A stretch of 64,000 bases of DNA from Valencia hispanica (Eukaryota; Chordata; Actinopteri; Cyprinodontiformes; Valenciidae): the NCBI GenBank assembly GCA_963556495.2, contig OY747713.1, positions 48,825,724 to 48,889,723 on the forward strand, in the 5' to 3' direction. Positions 22,480 to 33,621 of the stretch are shown one piece after another (position 1 is the stretch's first letter; each line of letters starts with the position of its first letter). A program made the position numbers and the translations under genes. The notes below the pieces were generated by a model that worked only from the letters and a program-made list of their open reading frames with translations, was not told where the DNA came from and made no database searches.

Positions 22480-23239
22480 GTATCCCCAATGGCCCCCCCT
22501 CCAGTGTATAATCACCAACAGTACTGGAGAGGTTACAGGGGGGGTCCTGGTAGAAGGTCAGACGCATGTTTCATTTGTGGACAAATTGGCCACTGGGCAA
22601 GAGATTGTGGGCGGAACCAAGGCCCACCCACACAGGGACCCCCACCGTCTCAGCAGGGGCCACAGTATTACGCGCCACAACCTCATCTGGCCCCGCCCCA
22701 ATGGCAGGGACAACCATCTTATTGACAATGCCCACAGAAAAGCCTGAGTGAGAGTGGTACGGGAGATCCTCTACTCACAATGAACGTTGCTGGACATTCA
22801 TTACCATTTCTTATCGACACAGGAGCCACCTACACCACTGTGGACAAGCAACCTCCACATGCTGAACTTTCTGGAGAAAAGGTTTCTGTTGTTGGATTTT
22901 CTGGGGCTCAGATGTCTCTCCCTGTGACTAAACCCTTACCTGTGGAACTGAGAAATCAGCGGGGTGGTACATCCCTTTGTGGTATCATCAGTTACACCTG
23001 CAAACTTGATGGGCAGGGATCTGCTCATTAAACTTGGAGCTACGATCCTGTGTGGTCCTGACGGATTGATTGTTACCCTTCCCAGTGGACATTCTTTTTT
23101 CTGTTCTGGATCTGATGGACAGTTCCTTCCTCAGGATGACACTCCACAGGTGGCAGATATATTTTGGGCCAAGTTGAGCCTCCCTATGGACCACAGTCTG
23201 CTGCATCTTTTCTGTCTGACTGGAAACCATGGTTTCTGA
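22480..23239 (+). pseudogene. ERV nucleocapsid and protease
   Basis: After the LINE tail, gag resumes with a Gln/Pro/Gly-rich chain holding one CX2CX4HX4C zinc knuckle (residues 33-46 of the ORF 22471-22725). The protease ORF 22780-23031 has LPFLIDTGATYTTV with the catalytic DTGA. It loses frame near 22960, and the rest (GRDLLIKLGATIL) continues in the ORF 22964-23239. Broken by frameshifts, hence non-functional as it stands. Confidence 0.88.
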
Positions 23240-25847
23240 ACTTGAATCCTTATGTTCCCCCGCCAGATCCCCTACATGTCACCCTCCTGTATGAGAGTGG
23301 TGATCCTACAATTTATCAGGAGCAGTTTGAGAAAAAATTAGAAGGTAAAGATTGGACACTAACTGCTGGTCCTTGCTATGTGGGACCAGAGGGAGTAGCC
23401 ATAGAAGCCAAATTGACTCCTCAACAAGCTCAATTTTACATGATGGGTTCAGAAGCAGTGCCGCATATTTCTCTTCTGTTACATCCAAAACATCAGGCTA
23501 AAGATTTAGGCCCCATGGTTAAAAGAGGGACAGAAACCACAGACTGGGTATTAACTCAAATACCAAGTGTATGGTTCTCCTCCTCGACTGGCATATATAA
23601 AATTCAGACCACGAGATAGTTCTATATAAGAACATTTACACCTGACCCGTTTTCATGGCAGAGAAAAAACAGATCACCCAGCAGCTGTTAAAGCGCTACA
23701 ACAACTTCCTCCAACTCTGTGGTCCTCTGGACCCACTGATGTGGGATTAGTACACACACAACCGTTGACATTTTCTATGACAACAGGATCCCCCATTTGG
23801 AGATCCCAGTATCCACACAAACCGGAGGCCGAGGAAGGGATTGCAGAGACCATTTTAGGTCTCAAGGTGGGAGGAGTGTTAGAACCCTCCAACTCAGTGT
23901 GGAATACTCCATTCTTCCCGTTGAGAAACAGGGAACCGGGAAATATCGAATGGCACATGATTTGCGCTCTATCAACCAGGAATTATTAACAACGCCAATT
24001 TCAACTCCAAACCCTTATACTGGTCTGAGTGCATTAACACCAGATTTGCAGTGTTTCACCTGCATTGATCTGGCTAATGCCTTTTTCAGCTTACCATTAG
24101 CACCAGAGGTTAGAGATATTTTTTCATTTACCTTAGATACACTCGCTTACCTCAAGGTTTTGCTTTTTCATCAGGTTTATTTAACCAAGTTTTGAAATAA
24201 TCTTTACAAAAATTAACATTACCTCAAGGATGTGTGTTAATTCAGTATGTAGATGACCTGCTTTTAGCAACACCAACTGCTGAAGTGTGCACCACAGTAA
24301 CAATAAAGATTCTCTGCTTGTTAGCCCAAGAAGGTTACAAGGTTTCCAGGGATAAGTTACAGTTAGTAAGACAAGAAGTACACTTTTTGGTAAGAAGAGT
24401 TACTGCACAAGGATCAGGTCTAACAGCAGCTCACAGATCTGCAATCCTACAACATCCAAAACCTTTAAAGGTTAAAGAAATGCTGTCCTTTGTAGGACTA
24501 ACTAACTTTAGCCGTCACTACATACCCAGCTACACTAATCTGACCACGCCATTGCATGCATTGATAAATGAACATGATATGAAACAATTAAATGCTCCTC
24601 TTAACTGGACAGTGGCAGCAGAAGAAGCGTTTATTGTTCTAAAACAGGAACTGGCAGCAGCAGCAGACTTGGCTCTGGCTGATTACAGACTAGAATTTTT
24701 TCTAGACCCCTCAGAGACTGATGGAATAATCAATGGTGTCCTGTTTCAAAAGGTAGATGGACATAGACACATTTTGATGTATCTCAGTGTAAAACTAGAT
24801 ACAACAGAAAACAGACACCCACCATGCACCCGGCATGCAGCTGGACTAGCCCATCTCATCTCTAAAACAGCACACATTGTTCGCGGGCATCCTCTCAGGG
24901 TGTTAACTACACACGGAGTAATGACATTCGTTAATTCTGAGGCATTTAACATGTCCACACTCAGACAACAGCGCATGAGCAAAATCTTGGAAGCACCTAA
25001 TTTAACATTTGTTCATGAGGGTATCAACATGGCAGATCACATGAGGGGAGGTGTATCACATGACTGCATTGAGAAAACGGTTAAAGATAGCAAAATCAGG
25101 ATAAACTTACAATCTCAAACTCGTCCAGATAGTATATCCTTGTTTACTGATGGCTGCTGTTTCAGGTCTCCCAGTGGAGAGCTACAGGCAGGGTATGCAG
25201 TAGTGCAGAAAACTACTGATAGGTTTCAGGTAAGAAAACAGGGGAAGCTGGAAGGGAAACAGTCAGCACAGAAAGCAGAAATCAGGGCTCTGATTGAAGC
25301 ATGTAAGTGGGGAGAAGGAAAAAGAATAACAATCTGCACTGATTCTATGTATGCCTGGTCGGCTTTACATTTTGGACTCCCCCAATGGAAAAGGAGTGGG
25401 TTTCTCATCACTCAGGGACAACCAATACAACATCAGCAAGAAATGATTGAGCTTCTACATGCTGTGCAGGTTCCCTCTGCACTAGCTGTTAAAAAATGCA
25501 AGGGGCATAGTAAAGAAAATACATTTGAAGCTGCCGGAAATGCAGCCGCTGATACAGCTGCCAAAATCGCTGCTGGGTATCAACAAGCTCATGATTGGAT
25601 GATGACAATGGTAGCAGAAGATACTGAAAACATGGAGGATTTGATCAAAACTGAACAAAACAATGCTGCGCCTCAAGAAAAATCTGTTTGGCTACAAAGG
25701 GGAGCAGAACAATCTCAGGGACTCTGGCGTAGCCCAGATGGACGTCCAGTGTTAACTGCGAACATAAAATCTGAGATTTTCAAAGAAGCACATGGCTTGG
25801 CCCATATATGTGCCGCTCAGATGAAAAGAAATTTATGTTTTTGGTGA
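23164..25847 (+). pseudogene. ERV pol: linker, reverse transcriptase, RNase H
   Basis: 23164-23619 is the protease-RT linker, ending at a TAG. 23797-24195 has RT motifs KYRMAHDLRSINQE and FTCIDLANAF (first catalytic Asp), then shifts frame. 24234-25847 (537 aa) starts at YVDD (residues 5-8), then thumb/connection (FVGLTNFSRHY near 86). RNase H follows, with DG near 305, Glu near 348, Asp near 368, KCKGHS near 421 and Asp near 439. It ends at the start of the integrase zinc domain. At least two frameshifts and a stop disrupt it. Confidence 0.92.
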
Positions 25848-26784
25848 CACCGTTACATGACAGATTGGATAAAACATTTTTTACATAAATGCAGTGTGTG
25901 GTGAATTTAATCCTAAACCCACCATTAAACCTGAAATGGGGTCCTTTAAATAACTATCACGTCCTGGTGAAGAAGTTGTCATTGATTACACTGATATGGG
26001 ATTACCGGGCTACAAGTACCTTCTGGTTCTGACTGATCCACTGACCGGCTGGCCAGAAGCCTGGTCAGCCAAGCGTAAGGATAGTGAAACCGTTGTTAAG
26101 TGCTTGATTAATTATTACATTCCCTGGCATGGTTTTCCTCGAACCGTGCGAAGTGATTCAGGAACACATTTTAAAAATCAGCATCTTCAGTTTGTGGAAA
26201 AACAGCTGGGATTAACACACAAATTTGGGACTGTGTATCATCCACAGTACCAGGGGTCAGTGGAAAGAATGAACCAGAATCTTAAAACCAAAATAGTTAA
26301 AATAATGGCACAAACAGGACTGACGTGGGTAGATGCCCTTCCGATAGCACTGATGGCTGTCAGGTCATCAGTTTGTAGGACTAAAGGACTCACACCTTGC
26401 GAGTTACTGACTGGCAGGGTATTCAACGGACCTTTTGCACAACTTTGGACTGTGACTGACCCGACTCCTCAGAACCCATCCTCTGACTATCACATCTTAA
26501 AAGCCTTGGTAAAATCTTTCACAACAGCTCCTCTTGCAGTACAGGGCCCAGCTCCACTCCCCAGTGAAGCTGCCTGGGTGTGGTTGAAAGTCATTAAAAG
26601 GAAGTGGCATGAACCCAGGTGGACGGGTCCCTACCAAGTTACTGCCAGAACCACTCATGCTGTTCAACTGAAGGGGAAGGGCTGCACCTGGTATCATTGG
26701 AGCCAATGTTCTACCGCATCTGAACCACAACGGTCCCTCGCAGAAGTAAGGGAGGCCCTGAAGAGGACAACAGAGGGAGAGTAA
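25848..26784 (+). pseudogene. ERV integrase
   Basis: The HHCC zinc domain is split: the His pair ends the preceding ORF and the Cys pair lies in a shifted frame at about 25890-25960. The catalytic core is open in 25996-26784 (262 aa). The first Asp sits just before the ORF start (about 25993), the second is Asp54 (RSDSGTHF) and Glu90 (GSVERMNQ) follows with 35 residues between, the retroviral DD35E spacing. The C-terminal domain contains WVWLKVIKRKWHEPRWTGPY. Confidence 0.92.
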
Positions 26785-27406
26785 AAGTTCTTAGGTGCTA
26801 TCGAGCCCGGCTTTTATTCTCTGAAGAAAATCTGTTGGGGAGGAGTGATCAGGGGTTAGATCACTCCTAAAGAGGGTAAGGGGTACTTGATTCTTAAGCC
26901 TGAAAAACATTTTTTTTTTTTAAACACATACATTTTATAAAGGCTGGTTAAGTATTCCCTGAAGTTAAAAAGAAAAGAGAGGAAAAGAGTTTCTGCAGCA
27001 CCCTTGAGCCAGTGGAGGACAGCAAACAGAAACCGAAGAGGATCTTCACATTTTATATTTCATCTTATTTACATCTTACCATTTGTATTATATTTTAGCT
27101 TAGCTTGATTTTATCTACCCACCTTTTAAAGATTTTGTTATTTGCATTTTTTAAATAACTGCAGCTGCATCACTATTTTAGAAAAAAATAAAAAACATAA
27201 AACGGCAGCATCATGATGTGGGAAAAGGCAGGCTGAGAAAAGGTCACATTTTCCAATGGGCAGAACAGAGTATTACCAGTTTTGCTAAAATAATAAGAAG
27301 GACCGCTGCCTTTAAGTGTATTTAATTTTAATGCTCATATTTTTTATCATTTACATTCCATTTTAAAAAAATATTAAAGCTTAAGGTTTTGTGCAAATGA
27401 TACAGA
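26785..27406 (+). other. ERV DNA between pol and env
   Basis: No ORF. A 9-bp inverted repeat GGAGTGATC / GATCACTCC occurs at about 26841-26867. A T-run and AT-rich DNA follow. Confidence 0.5.
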
Positions 27407-28233
27407 TTGAAAATGTTTAGCTACAGGAGGTTGGGAAGAAATCCCCTAACTGATCCTATTTGGGGTAATTGGACGGTTTTAAGCTGCGCGTTTTTTGTAT
27501 TATTAATAATATTGAATGTTATATTGCTTCTTTATTGCGACTGGCCCTACAGACATGCAGCTTACTGCCAAAACACAGACAACCGCCTGCGTCCTAACAG
27601 CTCGATAAATTCCGAAAACCACTCAGATATCCGGATAATACGTGTCAAAAGATGGGTATCAGACCCTCATTTAGGCATTAAAGATGAAGACCCTCTGCAT
27701 GGGTACCATCTTAATCAGTGGTATAACTATGTGGAGGTTCTTGCAAGATCGAAGAATTATTCTAACTGCTATGTGTGTTCTATCATGCCAAAGAGCTCCT
27801 CTCAACCCGCATTGGATCCATTCCCATTGTCATTTAGGAGTTTTTTTTGTGTATTCCAGACTGATGTGAAGCGCTATGGCCATCATCAGATTAACTGGAA
27901 CAACTGTACTTTAGTGTCCTACCTGTGTCCTCAAAATTTCACAGCGTATACACTCCTGCACTTGAACCACTTGCAACGTTTCCACAATCTTTTTTGGGGG
28001 TTGCACATTTAAAATCCTCTATGACTTTTCCAGCTTGTTTTCATAGCAACGGGACAAGGAATCTAGGACGATTGTCTCCGTTTAGATGCCAAAAATTGTA
28101 CACCCCTAAAAAGTGTGTCCATAGTAGTTACACCATAGGTCAAACCATAGATCAAAATGAGACCTGTCCGTGTAATATTAGTTCTTTTAGTTCTTTGTAT
28201 TCTACCAGTACCCCCCCTCAGAATGTTTTGTAA
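27407..28233 (+). pseudogene. ERV envelope surface-subunit remnant
   Basis: The ORF 27407-28012 (201 aa) has an N-terminal hydrophobic segment (about residues 25-45, VLSCAFFVLLIILNVILLL). An ectodomain with several NX(S/T) sites and a NCYVCSIMP motif, typical of gammaretrovirus-like fish Env, follows. A frame change near 27960 moves the sequence into the ORF 27925-28233, which ends without fusion peptide or transmembrane subunit. Truncated and shifted, so not functional. Confidence 0.75.
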
Positions 28234-28240
28234 TAACTTT

Positions 28241-28891
28241 GTAAAGTAATAAAAGGCATTTATGAGGAAGAGTTCTTTGGAGATGATCTGGTAAGAATCT
28301 CTCCCCATGCATGCCCAAGCATATATAATCTGTGAATGGGTAATTCTTTTTTATACTCTGCCACAGGATAAACGAACTGGGAGAGAGGAGTTAGCAGACA
28401 GCAGGCTGGTCAGGGACTGGTAGCATAGCAGCGCGGGGCGCAGACTTTTACTTAAAAATCTCCTCTCATCAGAGGCTACATAACATTTCTCTCTGTTGGA
28501 TTTTTCTAGGGTCCTGACAGATGACGAGACAAAGTGTGGCCATTCTTGGGGGCAGGAAGTCGTCAGAATCTTTTCCCACCAATATGAATGAACAAAAGAA
28601 AACCACAAATGGCGTAAATAAAGACCCGATGGGTTTTTCATTCTGACAAACATGTTACGTCTCAACAAGGTCATCTGAATGGAGAATCCCTGGTTACTTT
28701 GAGCTAATTCCATGGCCAGGATGATTCTTGCCTGATTATGAATTGATTACTTGATAATTGTCTTTTTTGTTGGCTCTCTTCACAACGATTTGAAATTGTA
28801 TCAACTTGAAATATGTCTGTATCTTTTGGGCATTACTGTAGAAGGAAAAGCGAGGAATGGTACAGGATTATTTCAAGGTTATGTCAATTAA
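28241..28891. other. unassigned stretch after ERV
   Basis: The minus-strand ORF 28351-28713 (120 aa) has no recognisable motif. No LTR of the nearby ERV family is visible here. Confidence 0.4.
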
Positions 28892-28931
28892 ATTGCAGCC
28901 AAGCAGGTCTGGTATCCTGCTTGGCTGCAAT
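28892..28931. repeat. perfect 16-bp inverted repeat at L2 5' edge
   Basis: ATTGCAGCCAAGCAGG (28892-28907) is exactly inverted at 28916-28931, loop TCTGGTAT. The right arm is ordinary L2 sequence, also found near 49030; the left arm is its foldback copy. Confidence 0.92.
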
Positions 28932-29422
28932 GCCCTGTTGGACGGGGGGTATCGACTGGGATGATCCTCCCAGTAACTGAACATCCACTGTGTCCTGTTA
29001 TCAACTTTTTACTTTCTGTAACATAGAAAGTTCTCTTATATCAGATCTTCTGTTCCTTCTGTGTTTCTGCTCTGTCTTCTCAAACCCCCAGACGGTCGTG
29101 GCAGATGGCCGCTCCTACTGAGCCTGGTTCTGTTGGAGGTTTCTTCCTGTTAAAGGGGAGTTTTTCCTCTCCACCATCGCTACATGCTTGCTCAGCATGA
29201 GGGATTGCTGAAGGATTGCTGTGGTTGGAAAGTCTGCATCAACGGGGCCCAACCTCATGCCAATGACTGACGCAATCTGCTGGGATTCCTTAAATAGGAA
29301 ACTTTTTAACTGATTGGAATGTTTGTATAAATGTATTGAAATGACTTCTTGTTAAGTGCCTTGAGATGACATCTGTTGTGAATTGGCGCTATATAAATAA
29401 ACTGAATTGAAAATTGAATTAA
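28908..29422 (+). mobile_element. L2 LINE 3' end
   Basis: 3' UTR of the L2 family, near-identical to 49030-49543 and to the inverse of 56741-57260. It ends in GGCGCTATATAAATAAACTGAATTG. No coding sequence. Confidence 0.9.
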
Positions 29423-29814
29423 ATGATTTAGATATTATTATTAAAGACATCTGGGGAATATGGCATAATTATTAGAGTCAGTGAAGAGGCCTTTCACACA
29501 CTCTGATCTAACTGCTAACTCCTTAGCAATGAGGAGTGTTTTGGTTAACCTTGCAATGAAGACATAACATCAGGGGACTGAAGGCAGAAGCTAATTGCAG
29601 AGAGGGCAGACATGATCCGGTTGCGAGAAAGTTAGAGTGTTGACCCAGACAGGCTCATGTACAAGATTGGCCATAATAAAATATGAAAAACGCCGGTGCA
29701 GACTCCAGCCTCATCTATATGAAGGGAAGAAGACATTTTTCCCACAACAGGTGCTCAGTTAAAATAAATTAAAAAGTTATCAAAAAAGGATCAGACAGGA
29801 CAGGGTTTTGTGGA
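29423..29814. other. gene-free stretch
   Basis: Nothing recognised. Confidence 0.45.
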
Positions 29815-30210
29815 AGGCCTGTTATTTCTTTACACTCAATGCAAAGACAATTGAGTCTAAGATAGCATAAAAGGTTGAATTTAGGTTACCACTTTCACTG
29901 TCCACATGAATATTGAAATCTTCTACTATAATGAACTTAACAGTATTTAACACAAAATCAGATTTAAAAAATCTGAGATCTGATCTAAAAATTGAGAGTA
30001 CGAGCCTGGTGGACAATACAAAACCAAAACCAAAAGTAGTTTTAGTGCTTTGCAACTTGGATGAGGAAAACTAAGGGTTAAATGTTCAAAAGAACTGGAG
30101 TTATTATTTGGTCAGGAATTAATCAATAAATCTGAATGAAAAATGGTTGTTCCCTCAGTACTTCGAGGAATGTGAATATTCAAATAATTGGAAGAAGTTG
30201 ACTCATTTAT
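29815..30210 (-). mobile_element. L2-type LINE endonuclease fragment
   Basis: Minus-strand translation in two frames shows LKLLLVLVLYCPPGSYSQFL and then KFIIVEDFNIHVDSES. These match the conserved APE-endonuclease blocks YRPPG and VGDFNIHVD of fish L2 LINEs. The Gly to Glu change in the GDFN box and a frameshift show decay. Confidence 0.75.
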
Positions 30211-30330
30211 ACGGACAAAATCCCCTTGTTGCTGTGTGATGGAAATATGTCATGGTAATTTGAATTAACTGATTAATTGCATGTTAGTAAATGCATCTAG
30301 GCAATATGTCATGTAGAAAATCACCAGAGT

Positions 30331-30418
30331 GTTTAAACAGTGTCAGTGAGGGGTAGATTTGATTCGGAGGCAGGGGGGCCTCCGAATCAAATCTACCCCT
30401 CACTGACACTGTTTAAAC
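30331..30418. repeat. perfect 40-bp inverted repeat (hairpin)
   Basis: The 40-nt arm at 30331-30370 (starting GTTTAAACAGTGTCAG) is matched base for base by the reverse complement of 30379-30418. The loop is CAGGGGGG. No mismatches were found by eye. No gene or repeat family explains it. Confidence 0.95.
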
Positions 30419-30639
30419 TGAACTGATCTAGTTCCCTTTAGCTTTGCAGTGTAAGGTGGTTTAATAACCTTGGGGGACTAGACACCTGATGGTGTGAGGG
30501 GATTAATATTCAATCACTTTTATTGCATGACGCTTAAGGAATGGAATAGAGAGTTAGAACTTGGCTCAGCTTGGGGCACCTGTATGAGAATTCTGGCCGA
30601 TTCACTTACTAGATATCAAAAAATGCCCACAGATACCCA

Positions 30640-32195
30640 TCTCCAGACACCTCTGACCGCCTGCTCCATCCCTCTAACACTCATGTAGGTCCTTGGGGTG
30701 TAGGCACGTCACTGGGGTGCGGGGAGGGGTTTCCATCTCCGCTACCCTATGGCTGCCAGGGTCCCAATTTTACTGTACACCTTAGACACTCTCACTTATA
30801 ACATTCTCATGGGACACACATGTAGGGACTTCGGGGTGGGCACACTTTTCGGTATCCAGAGAGGGAGCTGTTCAATCAGCTTCACCTCTGGTGCTGGTGC
30901 CCACTGTTAAACTGCATATAGACACTGAGGGTTCGGGATGGGGTTTGGGGGATGTGTGGCTACCTTCCCCACATCCCACCCCTCTGTTTTAAATACACAT
31001 TATAACAACACGCATCAACACCATACTCGAGAAGGAGGAGGGAGGCTAGCGGTCTTTCCACACCTCTGTTCGCTAATGGCCATCAGGGGTTGGGGTCCAG
31101 GAGAAGGAACAGGCGGTCTGGTCGGGGCCTGGGCTGGTGGGCTGCTTTGCCACTTTGTTGGCTTTGGCGGTCTGCTTGTCTCCATCCTAGAGGGTAGGGG
31201 GACCACCTCCTGGGTCCAGGGACTGTTTGCTCTGCTGGGGTATCAGTACCTGGACCTGGGAGTATAGAGTGTGCATGGGGAGTATGAGTAGGTGTACATC
31301 GTCATTTTTTGTGTGTCTTGGTGTGCAGATGAGAATGTATGTGTGTAAGAGGGAGGGAACGCATGACTATGTCTTTGAGTTCCTGTGTATTTGTCAGGTT
31401 AGGTCTTGGGCTGCCTTCTGGCCTGGCGGATCTCAGGCCCCCCCACCAAATGAGGGGCCTATTTCCCCTCTGTCACTCCCTTCCGGTGACTGATGCCTCT
31501 ACCCGCCGGTGCATTGGTGGCTCTCTGTGTCAATGGCTTGGTGCTCAGAGGGCATGCTGGTACATCTCTTGTGCCTGCCTGGCCAGGCCTGGGTGGACCG
31601 GGGTGTCGGTTGGCTGCTGCACTAAACTGGCCGCTTTGGGAGCGGACGGTGTGTGCATTGTTTGGTGGTAGCTGTCGGGTGGCTTAGGGGGGGTCGGGTC
31701 CAGCGTCTCCACTTGGTTTTCCTGTTCTGTATGTTTCATGCTTGGTCGGTTCATTGGTGGGTTTGGTTGACCTTGGTTGCATGCTTGGTGCTCTGCGGTA
31801 TGCGGGACTGAGACCCGGGAGCTGGTTAAGCTTGGTGTCCGGGTGCTGGCTTGTCCTGGCCTGGAGATACCGTCTGTCCGCTGGGGCCATTGAGATTTCG
31901 GCTGTGCTGATTGGCCTGGGGTGGCGGCGGCGCATGTCGGCCATTGGCTGGCCATCACCCCTGCGGCCTGGCTGGATCCGCCCTGGCATAGCCAGTTGTC
32001 GGCGGAGCCTGTGGGATTGTCGCTGCGGCCCCCCAGGCCCTTGCATTGTAGCTCCTGGATGTTCATCCAGGGCTCTCCTCTGATCCTCTCTTGGGGGTGC
32101 AGTCAGCCTTTCATTGGTCTGCCTGGGACTCCTGTACTCTGGGGGTCCTTTGTGTTTCTATGGCTCCGATCTCCTTCGTGTCTGCATCGATTCCT
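30640..32195 (+). repeat. GC-rich dispersed element, copy 1
   Basis: Homologous to 50220-51875 over about 1.55 kb in the same order. Shared blocks include CACTGGGGTGCG, GGGGGATGTGTGGCT, ACACGCATCAACACCATACTCGAG and CTCCGATCTCCTTC. It is GC-rich against AT-rich flanks. The many overlapping ORFs on both strands are Gly/Pro/Trp-rich and share no conserved frame between copies, so I treat it as non-coding. Copy 1 diverges from copy 2 at 32192. Confidence 0.8.
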
Positions 32196-32197
32196 GT

Positions 32198-32300
32198 TTA
32201 ATTAACTTGGGACAATACAGCAGTGGATACGCAGATCGTCTTAAACTTTTACCAGGATCAATACCAACTCTCCGTGAACCAGCAAATATCCCTATACAAG
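32198..32300 (+). pseudogene. possible THAP-domain exon fragment
   Basis: One frame reads NLGQYSSGYADRLKLLPGS and then IPTLREP, resembling the C-terminal half of a THAP zinc finger with its AVPTIF-like box. It is followed by a strong donor, CAAGTAAGTATAC (about 32299). The CXXC part is not present upstream because the GC-rich repeat abuts at 32195. Tentative. Confidence 0.3.
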
Positions 32301-32527
32301 TAAGTATACTTCCGCAATAATGTCCTTCAAAAAAAAAAATCAACACCGGCCATCACATATTGCGTTTCCTTTTTCTTTTTTACACTATTTAAAACACGCA
32401 CCATATTCCTTTCCCTGCTCTCTCTTCGTCTCTCTGTCACTCTCGTCTCTCTCGCACAAACACACACACACAGCCCCTCCCCTCCGTGCACAGCACATCT
32501 GTCTGGATCACCTGTGTAAGACGTCCT
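32301..32527. other. gene-free, pyrimidine-rich
   Basis: Contains an A-run at 32329-32339 and a CT/CA-rich tract at 32410-32475. No gene seen. Confidence 0.5.
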
Positions 32528-32650
32528 CTACCTTTCTGGTTCCTCCTCAGGTGCCTCGCTGTCTGGATCAGATTCCGGATCAAATTGAAACACCCTTACA
32601 GTCGCCATAACAGTAGCGGATAACTGAGCCGTAGCCGATAACTGAGCCAT
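32528..32650 (-). CDS. small acidic ORF, 40 aa
   Basis: ATG at 32650 to TAG at 32528. It starts with a duplicated AQLSATAQLSAT and ends in FQFDPESDPDSEAPEE. The acidic FxFxPESD-like start recalls the N-termini of repeat-borne fish proteins related to the P2X7 C-terminal domain, but no such domain follows. Might be an exon or chance. Confidence 0.25.
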   Translation of the reverse strand: MAQLSATAQLSATVMATVRVFQFDPESDPDSEAPEEEPER

Positions 32651-33379
32651 TGCTGTCGTGGTGAAGCTAGAGACGTAATGAGGAAGGATGAATGTGTGGA
32701 TGGATGATCAAATATTTTATTAGGCCTGTAATTTGTAAACAGATTATTGTTCACGACACAATATGATTAGGCCTAAACCTAATTACATTTCATACATAAT
32801 ATTTGAATTTGGGCAATTTGTTGTGCGCAAATGCATGTCTGTCAATGTTTCATCAGATGCCGACATTAGAGACTCATTTGACAATAGAGGCGCATGGCTT
32901 GGGCCCCGCCCACCAAAACTCAGTTGTTCTGTGCTACAGAAGGGCCACCTAGTAGGGGCTGCAATTCTACAACAAGGCTGAGTTACGGCAAACGATCCTT
33001 TGATACAGTGTTAACGTACCTAGAGTGTGACTAAAAAGGGCCCAAACGTTGCGGGAAATTTCATGCCAAGTCAACTTTAAGAGACATCGACAAAGAAGCT
33101 GAAACGAAATAGTGACATTTATACATCATCAATGTGTGCGCTCACAGCGTTCCCTGCCCCCCTCCCCTTTTCCCCACCGCCCCACACCCCTCCAGCTTTC
33201 CCAAAACATTACTTGATATATCTGAACGCAAACACCATACCGCGAAAAGTCCTCTCTTGTTACTAGGTCTTCATCCGTAAAATTACCGGTAAAGGGTATC
33301 TGGACAAGGTCCGGAAGATTGACTCAAAAGCAAAACAGACGAAGTCCAGAAAATTACCGTTTTTCATGGCCTGTTTGAA
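32651..33379. other. gene-free stretch
   Basis: No supported gene. A C-rich tract lies at about 33155-33195. The ORF 33263-33601 (minus) is a shadow of the repeat at 33380-33481 and its flank. Confidence 0.4.
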
Positions 33380-33481
33380 AGGGGCTATATGTATCAAGCG
33401 GAGTACTATAGCAAAAGCTGTAGTGCTCCACTTGTGATAGTAAATTTGTCGGGCTTCTACTTGGTACTCAGACACCAATTC
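33380..33481 (+). repeat. 3' terminal foldback block, copy 1
   Basis: A 100-bp block shared with 52391-52484: an imperfect hairpin (CAAGCGGAGTACTATAGC, AAAA loop, GCTGTAGTGCTCCACTTG) followed by GGGCTTCTACTTGGTACTCAGACACCAAT. In copy 2 it ends a retroposed element, so it is probably the 3' terminus of this GC-rich family here too. Confidence 0.75.
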
Positions 33482-33621
33482 TGATCTCAATACTGCCAGA
33501 CAGGACACGTGTTGAAAAAAAAAAAGCCCAGATGAGACTGCAGTCCCATCTGTGTTTAAGGAAGAAGATATTGATTTCCATACAAGGCTTCTGTGAGACA
33601 AAACAAATCAATTTTATTTTA

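Larger units (their letters stand above)
19214..28240 (+). mobile_element. second class I ERV, plus strand, interrupted and without LTRs
   Basis: Same family as 6292-13286, judged by shared gag coil, linker and RT-connection sequence, but more complete in pol. The order is gag (three pieces), pro, linker, RT, RNase H, integrase and env surface part. It is broken by a Rex1-like LINE (19459-21507) and a LINE tail (21798-22469), and its left end abuts a Tc1 element. No LTR of the 569-bp type is found at either end, so both ends are truncated. Confidence 0.9.

Noticed and set aside
28351..28713. 120-aa minus-strand ORF
   Set aside because: No motif and no supporting context; possibly chance or old repeat.
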